Shown here in pieces: positions 1-5,353 of a stretch of 5,353 bases of DNA; position 1 is the stretch's first letter; each line of letters begins with the position of its first letter. This DNA comes from Chloroflexota bacterium (GTDB lineage: Bacteria > Chloroflexota > UBA5177 > JANWHV01). The notes beneath the pieces are model-generated. The model was not told the origin of the DNA and searched no databases. It worked only from the letters and a program-made list of their open reading frames with translations. The stretch is from positions 1 through 5,353 of the forward strand of contig JANWHV010000143.1 of NCBI GenBank assembly GCA_025450255.1. The letters are read 5' to 3'. The translations under genes and the position numbers were made by a program.

Positions 1-78
1 GAGACGGACCACACGGCCGCCCCTGCCCACGCCCAGCGCGCGCGCGCACTCACGAGATCCGGCTGCCGAAGTCTCCTG

Positions 79-108
79 TTGACACCGAGACGACGCCGAA
101 ACTATCAT
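79..108 (+). promoter_or_regulatory. Predicted sigma-70 promoter of the transporter operon
   Basis: The -35 box is TTGACA at 79-84, a perfect match to consensus. The -10 box is TATCAT at 103-108, five of six matches. The spacer is 18 nt, within the normal 16-19 range. Transcription would start near 115, leaving about 210 nt before the ATPase start at 325. The two boxes stand out in an otherwise very GC-rich stretch. No better promoter was seen closer to the gene. This is a prediction from the motif alone. Confidence 0.5.
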
Positions 109-311
109 GTCGCTTGTCCCACCGGCCACAGCCGTCCGATCGGCGCGATCTCCGGGCACGTCGACGAGCGTTGAACGAGTTCACGCGGGCAGGCCGGCAG
201 GCGCCGCGCACCCGGCCCGTCGCCCAACCCGGTAGAAGCGCCGGCCGGCAGGAACTTCTGGTGCGGGTCATGGCCGCGGCGGGGTTGGGGAGTAGCAGCG
301 CGTGAGAGATC

Positions 312-315
312 AAGG
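312..315 (+). promoter_or_regulatory. Ribosome binding site of the ATPase gene
   Basis: AAGG at 312-315 lies 9 nt before the ATG at 325. It is a modest Shine-Dalgarno match. It supports the 325 start, which also places the first conserved beta strand of the ATPase at the usual distance from the N-terminus. Confidence 0.45.
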
Positions 316-324
316 CGCCCGCTC

Positions 325-1869
325 ATGGCGGATCTAGGCCAGGCCGGGTCTGTCGAGCCGGCCTTGAAGGTCACGGGACTGAGCAAGGCTTTCGGCGGTA
401 TCGTCGCGCTCGACAACGTGGATTTCGCGGCGTCCCCCGGCGAGGTCCACGCGCTCATCGGCGAGAACGGCGCGGGCAAGAGCACGCTGATCAAGGCCCT
501 TACCGGCGCCATCCGCGCGGATTCGGGCGAGATACGCCTGAACGGTAAGCCGGTCACCCTGCACAATCCGCGGCAGGCGCGCGCGGCGGGTATCGGCGCC
601 GTGTTCCAGGAACTGTCGCTGATCCCGGACCTGACGGTCGCCCAAAATGTCTGGTTTCGCCGCGAGGACCGTACCCCACTTCGCACCATCTCGGCGCGAA
701 GTCTGCGGCGGCGCACGAACGAATTGTTCGCGGAGCTGAAGCTGCCGCCCATCGATCCCAATCGCGAAGTGCGCGGCCTTCCGGTCGCCGAGCGGCAGTT
801 GATCGAGATTGCCAAGGCCATCTCGCAGCGCCCGCGCATCCTGATCCTCGACGAGGCGACCTCGGCCTTGTCGCCGCGTGAAGTGACATGGCTGCTCGAT
901 TTGTGCAAGCGACTGGCCGCCATGGGGACCACGGTGATTTCTAGATCGCACCGTCTGGGTGAGGTGCGCGAAGTTGCCGACACCTGCACCGTGTTCCGCA
1001 ACGGCAGGCACGTGGGGACGCAGCCAATGCGCGAGCTGAACGATGACCAGATTGTGGGCATGATGCTGGGCCGGGTGCGTGACCGCCTGTATCCTGACCG
1101 GAAAGCAACGGCCACCGAGCGGGTCCTGCTTTCCGTGCGCAACTTGCGCTATGGCGTACGCTTGCGCGATGTGTCATTTGACTTACATGAAGGAGAGATT
1201 CTAGGGATTGGCGGCCTGCAGGGCCAGGGTCAGGCGGAGCTGGTGCTCTCGTTGTATGGCATTCACCGCTTCCAGGGGACCGTCGAGATCAACGGGCGCC
1301 GGGTGCGTATCGCCAACCCGCGCGATGCCCTGGCGGCGGGTATCGGCCTGGCGCTGGTGCCCGAGGATCGGAAGAATCAGGGATTGCTGCTTCCCAAGCC
1401 GATCCGCGAGAATATCGTGCTGCCCATGCTGTCGCACATTTCGCGCCTAGGCTTTCTTGACAAAAAGGCGGAGCGGGCGCTGGCCCACGGCGCCATGCGG
1501 CAGCTCAACGTCGTGGCCCGCGGCATGGAGCAACCGGTCGGCAACCTCTCGGGTGGCAATCAGCAGAAGGTGGTAATCGCCAAATTGCTGCAGACGCGGG
1601 CGCATATCCTGCTCCTCTACGATCTCACCCGCGGCGTGGATGTTGGCACCAAGGCCGATATCTTCCAGTTGATGCGCGACCTCGTGGCTCGCGGCTATGC
1701 AATTCTGTTCTACTCCACCGATATGCAGGAGTTGATCCATGTCGCCGACCGCATTATCGTGCTCAGCGACGGCACGGTCACCGCGACGCTCGATGGTGAG
1801 GCGATGACCGAAGAACAGATCCTGCGCGCCTCTATCGTGCCGATGGCAAACGCAAAGGCTGCCATATGA
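325..1869 (+). CDS. Sugar ABC transporter ATP-binding protein (RbsA-type, two nucleotide-binding domains)
   Basis: This cytoplasmic ATPase energises sugar import and binds the two permeases encoded just downstream. At 514 aa it has the usual RbsA/XylG/MglA length, with two ABC domains in tandem. Domain 1 (about 14-250) has Walker A GENGAGKST (46-54), Q-loop Gln95, Walker B LILDE (173-177) and switch His209. Its signature is LPVAERQ (152-158), without the canonical Ser-Gly. Domain 2 (about 268-505) has a degenerate Walker A, GLQGQGQAE (297-305), with Gln in place of Lys and Ala in place of Ser/Thr. Its signature, LSGGNQQK (408-415), is good. The Walker B region reads LLLYDLTRG (429-437) where LLLDEPTRG is usual, and Thr465 sits where the switch His belongs. 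Only one of the two composite ATP sites is therefore likely to hydrolyse ATP. Arg207 in the strand before the switch His is also odd. The gene overlaps permease 1 by 4 bases. The family is certain. The sugar is not, so no gene symbol is given. Confidence 0.95.
   Translation: MADLGQAGSVEPALKVTGLSKAFGGIVALDNVDFAASPGEVHALIGENGAGKSTLIKALTGAIRADSGEIRLNGKPVTLHNPRQARAAGIGAVFQELSLIPDLTVAQNVWFRREDRTPLRTISARSLRRRTNELFAELKLPPIDPNREVRGLPVAERQLIEIAKAISQRPRILILDEATSALSPREVTWLLDLCKRLAAMGTTVISRSHRLGEVREVADTCTVFRNGRHVGTQPMRELNDDQIVGMMLGRVRDRLYPDRKATATERVLLSVRNLRYGVRLRDVSFDLHEGEILGIGGLQGQGQAELVLSLYGIHRFQGTVEINGRRVRIANPRDALAAGIGLALVPEDRKNQGLLLPKPIRENIVLPMLSHISRLGFLDKKAERALAHGAMRQLNVVARGMEQPVGNLSGGNQQKVVIAKLLQTRAHILLLYDLTRGVDVGTKADIFQLMRDLVARGYAILFYSTDMQELIHVADRIIVLSDGTVTATLDGEAMTEEQILRASIVPMANAKAAI
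1854..1858 (+). promoter_or_regulatory. Ribosome binding site of permease 1
   Basis: AAAGG at 1854-1858 lies inside the end of the ATPase gene, 7 nt before the ATG at 1866. It favours that start over the in-frame ATG at 1887 (codon 8). Confidence 0.5.
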
Positions 1870-2933
1870 AACCAATCGAAGCACGGATGAGCACCGACCC
1901 AGTCGATGTACCATCGTTCGCCGATGCTCGCCGGTGGTCTCGCGCGGGGCTGTCCGAGGCCATGCTCGAATGGTTCCGCGGTGGCGCCGTTCTCGCGCTC
2001 ACGCCATGGATCATCTTGATCGTTCTGGTTGTGCTGTACGCATCGAGACAGGCGGGAGTGTACACCCTGAACGAGCTGAACATCTTCACCGGCGAAACGC
2101 TTACGCTGATTTTGATTGGCTTTGGCCAGACTCTTGTGATTGTCTCAGGTGGAATCGACCTCTCAAGCGGCGGCTTGCTGAGTCTGGTCACATCGTTAGC
2201 CGCTACAAGGATAGCGGGGCTTCACTTCAGCAGCGGCGGCGCCGAGATGTGGCTGGTAATGGCCGTGCTGATCGCCGGATCGACCCTGGCGGGCGCCGCC
2301 AACGGCTTCTTAATCGCGGTCACGCGCATGCAGCCCTTTATCGTCACCCTGGCGACGTCGTCGGTCTTCGGCGGGGCGGCGCTATGGGTATTGCCGACGA
2401 ACGGCGGCACCATACCCCAGGAGTGGGTAACCTTCGGCAACGACCTATGGTTAGGAGTGGCCACGTCGGTGTGGCTGCTCGTCGTGCTCGTGGGATTCTG
2501 GCTGATCTTTAGGCGGACCAGACTGTGGTTTGAGATCAGATCGGTGGGATCCAGCCAGGAAGCCGCTTTCTTGTCGGGCGTGCCCGTCATACGCACCATC
2601 ATCACCACATACGCTCTATCTGGCCTCTTCGCGAGCCTGGCGGCACTCTATTACATCACGCAGTCCGATTCCGGAAACCCCACGGTCGGGCCGGAGTACA
2701 TTCTGACCTCGGTCATCGCGGTTGTGCTGGGCGGTACGGCGCTGATCGGTGGACGCGGCGGCTTTGGCGGCACAATTGCCGGCGCCTATATTCCAACCCT
2801 GATCGGCAGCGTGATCTTCATCTATGGCATAGACAGCAATTGGCAGATATTGCTTGAGGGCGTACTGCTGATATTTGCCGTCATGCTCAACGTACTGGCC
2901 GCTTATCTTGTACGTAGGCGGGCCGTGTCGTGA
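1866..2933 (+). CDS. Sugar ABC transporter permease 1 (RbsC-type, BPD_transp_2 family)
   Basis: This inner-membrane subunit forms part of the sugar channel. At 355 aa it is slightly longer than typical RbsC proteins (about 320), owing to a polar cytoplasmic N-terminus of about 40 residues. Hydrophobic segments are visible at about 41-59, 78-95, 102-113, 128-151, 158-176, 197-215, 245-264, 278-296 and 302-343. The family hallmarks are clear: GQTLVIVSGGIDLSSGG (87-103), PFIVTLAT (157-164) and the late loop LGGTALIGGRGGFGGTIAGA (288-307). The start at 1866 overlaps the ATPase stop (ATGA). A second ATG at 1887 is possible but has no better ribosome site. It very probably pairs with the next gene product as a heterodimer, since the two are clearly different in sequence. 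The substrate is unknown. Confidence 0.93.
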   Translation: MKPIEARMSTDPVDVPSFADARRWSRAGLSEAMLEWFRGGAVLALTPWIILIVLVVLYASRQAGVYTLNELNIFTGETLTLILIGFGQTLVIVSGGIDLSSGGLLSLVTSLAATRIAGLHFSSGGAEMWLVMAVLIAGSTLAGAANGFLIAVTRMQPFIVTLATSSVFGGAALWVLPTNGGTIPQEWVTFGNDLWLGVATSVWLLVVLVGFWLIFRRTRLWFEIRSVGSSQEAAFLSGVPVIRTIITTYALSGLFASLAALYYITQSDSGNPTVGPEYILTSVIAVVLGGTALIGGRGGFGGTIAGAYIPTLIGSVIFIYGIDSNWQILLEGVLLIFAVMLNVLAAYLVRRRAVS

Positions 2934-3946
2934 GTACGCAGCCCGCTCCGCCGATTGGCCCGGCTGCTGCCGCGTCGGCCAACATTCCCCGCAAAGCGTG
3001 GGCCGCGGCCAATGGACGCCATCGTTCCATCGTGCTCGCATATTGTATCGCGATCGCGATGTTTCTCATTACCAGTGCCTTCACGCCTGGATTCGCGTCG
3101 CCCACGCACATCAAGGCACTGCTGATAGAATCGTCATTCATCGGTATCGTCGGTTTGGGACAGACGTTTGTAATCATTGGCGGCGGCGTGGATTTGTCGA
3201 TTCCGTTTGTGCTCTGCGCGTCGGGCATCGTGATGACGATTCTCAGCGGTGGGAACAATGGGCCGCTGATCTGGGTTATTCCGGTGCTTCTCGTTCTGGC
3301 CGCGTTCGTCGGCCTGGTGAACGGCATCGGCATCGCCGTACTTGGCATCTCGCCGATCATCATGACGCTTGGCATGAACGTGATCGTGGAGGGCGTGCTG
3401 TTGGTGTACCTGGGCGGGCAGCAGGCATCGAGGTCGCCTCCGTTGGTGGTTGACTGGACCTTTAATTCGATTGGACCGCTGCCGATCAACACGCTGATTT
3501 GGCTGGTGCTGGCGACCCTCGCTACCGCCACCTTGAGCTGGACGACGTTTGGGCGCCGCCTGTATGCCGTAGGCACGAGCCGCATTGTCGCGCAGTTTTC
3601 CGGCGTGAACGTGGCGCCGATCACGATCGCTACCTATGTGATTTGCGCGGTTGCCGCAGCCATAGCGGGCATCCTGTATACGGGATATGTCGGCCAGCCC
3701 TATCTGGGCATGGGCGATCCCTACCTGTTCGCGTCGGTCGCGGCGGTCGCCGTGGGAGGCGCGCCATTGATCGGGGGCAGCGGCCACTACATTGGGACCA
3801 TTGCCGGCGCGCTTGTGCTGACGGTGCTGGCCGACCTCTTGCCGATCTTGAACCTCGATCCCGGCGCCCTGCAGATAGTGTATGGCATAACTATCCTGGT
3901 TACCGTGGCAGCGGCAACCGTGCGGCTGCGGTCAGGCGCGCAATAG
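2930..3946 (+). CDS. Sugar ABC transporter permease 2 (RbsC-type, BPD_transp_2 family)
   Basis: This is the second inner-membrane channel subunit, 338 aa. It starts with GTG at 2930, overlapping the stop of permease 1 (GTGA). Only a weak AGG (2916-2918) lies upstream, so translation is probably coupled to the preceding gene. A polar Ala/Pro-rich N-terminus of about 30 residues is followed by hydrophobic segments at about 33-50, 68-85, 92-105, 112-138, 140-160, 185-203, 230-250, 264-280 and 288-328. Family hallmarks are GLGQTFVIIGGGVDLS (75-90), SPIIMTLGMN (141-150) and VAVGGAPLIGGSGHYIGTIA (273-292). After DLS it reads Ile-Pro, where permease 1 has Ser-Gly-Gly and most relatives have Val-Gly. 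It is the last gene of the operon; its TAG stop lies about 80 bp before the hairpin terminator. The substrate is unknown. Confidence 0.93.
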   Translation: MSTQPAPPIGPAAAASANIPRKAWAAANGRHRSIVLAYCIAIAMFLITSAFTPGFASPTHIKALLIESSFIGIVGLGQTFVIIGGGVDLSIPFVLCASGIVMTILSGGNNGPLIWVIPVLLVLAAFVGLVNGIGIAVLGISPIIMTLGMNVIVEGVLLVYLGGQQASRSPPLVVDWTFNSIGPLPINTLIWLVLATLATATLSWTTFGRRLYAVGTSRIVAQFSGVNVAPITIATYVICAVAAAIAGILYTGYVGQPYLGMGDPYLFASVAAVAVGGAPLIGGSGHYIGTIAGALVLTVLADLLPILNLDPGALQIVYGITILVTVAAATVRLRSGAQ

Positions 3947-4027
3947 CGCGCATCGTGGCCGGGACGTAGCCCAAGCCGACGCCGCGCTAGCCATGGGGTC
4001 CGGATGTTCTGGTGCGGTCAATTACCT

Positions 4028-4077
4028 ACATGAACGAGAAACAGGCGGAGGGCTAACGGCTCTCCGCCTGTTCATGT
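4028..4077. terminator. Nested hairpin terminator between convergent genes
   Basis: The inner stem pairs 4041-4050 (ACAGGCGGAG) with 4062-4071 as ten perfect base pairs. It continues inward through one G-U and two G-C pairs to a TAACG loop (4054-4058). An outer inverted repeat pairs ACATGA (4028-4033) with TCATGT (4072-4077). The repeat can be read as 8 bp (4028-4035 with 4070-4077) if two bases are taken from the inner stem. On the minus strand the stem is followed by TGTTTCTCGTT, a moderate T-rich tail. On the plus strand the tail is poor in T. It therefore probably serves mainly the binding-protein gene, while also blocking read-through from the operon. Confidence 0.75.
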
Positions 4078-4098
4078 GCGGTGTGACTGATCGCTCGG

Positions 4099-4135
4099 CC
4101 CGCGGTTAGCGGGTCACTGGCGACACCTTCAGTGA
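4099..4135. repeat. Two small inverted repeats after the binding-protein gene
   Basis: CCCGC (4099-4103) pairs with GCGGG (4109-4113) across a 5-nt loop. TCACTG (4114-4119) pairs with CAGTGA (4130-4135) across a 10-nt loop. They lie back to back in the 3' untranslated part of the minus-strand binding-protein transcript, between its stop and the main terminator. They may help stabilise the message end, or may be chance; the stems are short. Confidence 0.3.
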
Positions 4136-4155
4136 TTGCGTGCCTTGCTCAATGC

Positions 4156-5235
4156 TTAGAGCTTTCCAGTGTTGGCCTCCAGGGGGGTGACATTGGCCCA
4201 GGGCGGCGAAACAGGCAGGGTCAGGGTTCCGGCCATGTTGGGGTAGGCGTTGACGCCGAGCTTGATCTGAATGCCCTTGACCTTGGTGCCTGGAATGGTG
4301 CATTGGATGTTGCAATAGGGCGGGAGCTGGTCATGCACAAACGTAGCGGTCTTGCTGATCTTGCCGTCCAGCGCATCGACCGCGTATTTCATGGCCAGTC
4401 CGCTCAACCACGTCTGATTGACGCCGATCAGACAGGGGATGTGGTTCGTTACGCAGCTTTGCATGGTCTCGTTGAAGTTTGCGGCGGTCATCGCGACCGG
4501 TTTTTGGCCGGCTGCCTTCAGCGCCGCGATGGCGCCGACACCGTATCCGCTTGACATCAGGCCGTCAATGTGAGGATGCGCGGTCAACAACGCCGCGACC
4601 GCCGACTGCTCTGGGCCAAGTGCGTAGAGGCCCGCGTAGTAGCCGACGACATGGATACCAGGAAATTTGGAGTATATCTTGTTCCAGATTGCAATCGCCC
4701 CTACTGAAAGCGGCGCTCCAGGCAAGCCGCGATCGATGAAGAGATTTCCCTTACCGTGCAGCGTGGAAGCCATCCACTCGGCCGCCCAGGGTTGCTGAAA
4801 GTTTTGCCCGCTATCGAACTTCCACGCGCATGGGGCGGTCACCACCTGATCGAACGACATCATGATGATGCCCTGCGCGCAACCCTTCGCAATCGTCGAG
4901 TTGAGCGCGTCATTTGAGCCGGCGTCGATCAGGATGGCATCTGGATGCGTCTGGATGATGTTGTTCAGCGAAGCAATTTGTGCCTGTACCGTATTGTCGA
5001 CGTTCACGATATGGAGGTCTACGCGGCCCTTGTCGGCCCCGATCTGGGTGAGGATCTGTGCCTCGTGCTCCATCTGGACGCGCCAGTCGTTGCCGAGGTA
5101 ATTGTTGGAAAGATAAATCGTGTACTTCTTCGCGTGCGCCGGCGCCGCGGCGGACTGGCTTGCGAACGCCGAAGGGACGAGAAGTAGGCCTACCAGTGCC
5201 GCGGAGAACGCGCTGAACCTCTTTGAACCACGCAT
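4156..5235 (-). CDS. Periplasmic sugar-binding protein of the ABC importer (type 1 periplasmic-binding fold)
   Basis: This protein should capture the solute in the periplasm and hand it to the permease pair. It has 359 aa from the ATG at 5235. The signal peptide is clear: basic start MRGSKR, hydrophobic core about 9-21, and cleavage likely after AFA (23-25) or AHA (33-35). It has no lipobox Cys. The mature part follows the RbsB-like alternating beta/alpha pattern: strand YTIYLSN (38-44) opens lobe 1, PDAILIDAGS (98-107) and IIMMSFD (123-129) follow, then lobe 2 with NLFIDRG (164-170), HIDGLMSSG (222-230) and PCLIGVNQ (267-274). Asp129 matches the ligand-contacting Asp of ribose-type proteins, but Gln130 replaces the usual Arg, and the lobe-2 Asp appears to be missing near 250-252. 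Six cysteines (119, 136, 261, 268, 308, 312) are unusual and could form disulfides. The gene is convergent with its presumed permease operon. The family is confident, the ligand unknown. Confidence 0.92.
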   Translation of the reverse strand: MRGSKRFSAFSAALVGLLLVPSAFASQSAAAPAHAKKYTIYLSNNYLGNDWRVQMEHEAQILTQIGADKGRVDLHIVNVDNTVQAQIASLNNIIQTHPDAILIDAGSNDALNSTIAKGCAQGIIMMSFDQVVTAPCAWKFDSGQNFQQPWAAEWMASTLHGKGNLFIDRGLPGAPLSVGAIAIWNKIYSKFPGIHVVGYYAGLYALGPEQSAVAALLTAHPHIDGLMSSGYGVGAIAALKAAGQKPVAMTAANFNETMQSCVTNHIPCLIGVNQTWLSGLAMKYAVDALDGKISKTATFVHDQLPPYCNIQCTIPGTKVKGIQIKLGVNAYPNMAGTLTLPVSPPWANVTPLEANTGKL

Positions 5236-5239
5236 AGAA

Positions 5240-5245
5240 CCCCCT
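5240..5245 (-). promoter_or_regulatory. Ribosome binding site of the binding-protein gene
   Basis: On the minus strand AGGGGG (5245 to 5240) ends 4 nt before the ATG at 5235. It has one mismatch to AGGAGG, with slightly short spacing. It decides the start: the reading frame stays open further upstream to a TTG at 5334, but that would put 33 non-hydrophobic residues ahead of the signal peptide. Confidence 0.65.
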
Positions 5246-5255
5246 GGCCATATAC

Positions 5256-5272
5256 TCGCGCTCGATGCGCGA
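5256..5272. promoter_or_regulatory. Inverted repeat upstream of the binding-protein gene, possible operator
   Basis: TCGCGC (5256-5261) and GCGCGA (5267-5272) form a perfect 6-bp inverted repeat around TCGAT. It lies about 20 nt before the ATG at 5235 and just upstream of a TATATG sequence on the minus strand (5254-5249). The position and size suit a repressor operator or a small leader hairpin. No well-spaced -35/-10 pair was found in the 118 bp upstream of the gene, so the promoter itself is not assigned. Short GC-rich repeats also arise by chance here. Confidence 0.3.
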
Positions 5273-5353
5273 CCGGTCTTGAAAGCCAGCGTCACTAAAG
5301 AATGACGGCGAACATGGCTGTTCCCACCGCCCAATTTCCCGTCGTGCTCGCGC

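Larger units (their letters stand above)
1..324. other. Upstream region and leader, no convincing gene
   Basis: No supported gene lies here. On the plus strand one frame stays open from the window edge to a stop at 303-305 (about 100 codons). Its product is rich in Arg, Pro and Ala without a recognisable motif, as expected for chance frames in GC-rich DNA. A sigma-70-like promoter lies inside it, which further argues against coding, although the 3' end of a truncated gene cannot be fully excluded. Other contents are an alternating GC run at 36-49 and a 10-bp direct repeat (GGCCGGCAGG at 192-201 and 243-252), both close to background for this composition. If the promoter at 79-108 is real, about 115-324 is the untranslated leader of the transporter operon. 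Confidence 0.5.

Noticed and set aside
36..49. Alternating purine-pyrimidine run (GC repeats), possible Z-DNA
   Set aside because: Only 14 bp long and expected at this base composition.
107..235. Short ATG-started ORF of 42 codons in the leader
   Set aside because: Its ATG overlaps the predicted -10 box, so it would lie outside the transcript; it has no ribosome site and no recognisable features.
192..252. 10-bp direct repeat GGCCGGCAGG (192-201 and 243-252)
   Set aside because: It is short and GC-rich, with no further copies noticed and no flanking symmetry; probably chance.
3..305. Plus-strand frame open from the window edge to a stop at 303-305, including a 63-codon TTG-started ORF at 114-305
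   Set aside because: The product is Arg/Pro/Ala-rich without recognisable motifs, and a good promoter lies inside it. Long chance frames are common in GC-rich DNA. A truncated gene end is possible but not supported.
50..313. Minus-strand ORF of 87 codons in the upstream region
   Set aside because: It starts with TTG and its product is Arg-rich and low in complexity, with no recognisable features.
105..1142. Minus-strand ORF of 345 codons
   Set aside because: It is the antisense shadow of the ATPase gene, which has full conserved motifs; the product is Arg/Ser-rich with no recognisable domain.
2887..3787. Two long overlapping minus-strand ORFs opposite permease 2
   Set aside because: They are antisense to a clearly conserved permease. 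Their His/Asn/Arg/Thr-rich products are what reverse-reading a membrane protein gives.
4132..4554. Plus-strand ORF of 140 codons opposite the binding-protein gene
   Set aside because: It is antisense to the conserved end of the binding protein, and it has no recognisable motif.
5236..5334. Extended start for the binding protein at a TTG at 5334
   Set aside because: It would add 33 residues before the signal peptide; the ATG at 5235 has a good ribosome site and begins a normal signal sequence.
1..5353. Search for insertion sequences, tRNA genes, CRISPR arrays or att sites
   Set aside because: I saw no transposase, terminal repeats, tRNA-like sequence or regularly spaced repeats; nearly all of 325-5235 is filled by the four transporter genes.

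Overview
The window holds a complete ABC importer of the monosaccharide (ribose/xylose-like, RbsABC) class in GC-rich DNA. The organism is most likely a Gram-negative proteobacterium. The reason is that the substrate-binding protein has an ordinary Sec signal peptide ending in Ala-X-Ala and no lipobox cysteine, as expected for a soluble periplasmic protein, whereas Gram-positive binding proteins are usually lipoproteins. I cannot name a genus from the sequence.

Layout: positions 1-324 hold no convincing gene. They contain a near-consensus sigma-70 promoter (79-108) and a leader of about 210 nt. Three plus-strand genes follow as a tight operon: a 514-aa tandem ATPase (325-1869), a 355-aa permease (1866-2933) and a 338-aa permease (2930-3946). 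Each junction is a 4-base stop/start overlap (ATGA, then GTGA), so translational coupling is likely. A 209-bp convergent intergenic region (3947-4155) carries a strong nested hairpin, probably a shared or bidirectional terminator. On the minus strand a 359-aa periplasmic sugar-binding protein (5235 down to 4156) faces the operon. Its upstream 118 bp contain a ribosome binding site and a small inverted repeat, and then the window ends.

How the parts work together: the binding protein captures the solute in the periplasm and delivers it to a membrane channel made of the two different permeases. The double-domain ATPase powers import. The ATPase looks functionally asymmetric: domain 1 has intact Walker A, Walker B and switch histidine but a poor signature motif, while domain 2 has a good LSGGN signature but degenerate Walker A, Walker B and switch positions. 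This predicts one working ATP site. The substrate cannot be read from the window, because no kinase, isomerase, dehydrogenase or regulator gene lies within it.

I found no mobile element, RNA gene, CRISPR array or evidently new system. The points worth a second look are the unusual ATPase motifs, the detached convergent binding-protein gene, the cysteine-rich binding protein, the nested terminator, and the promoter with a long leader.
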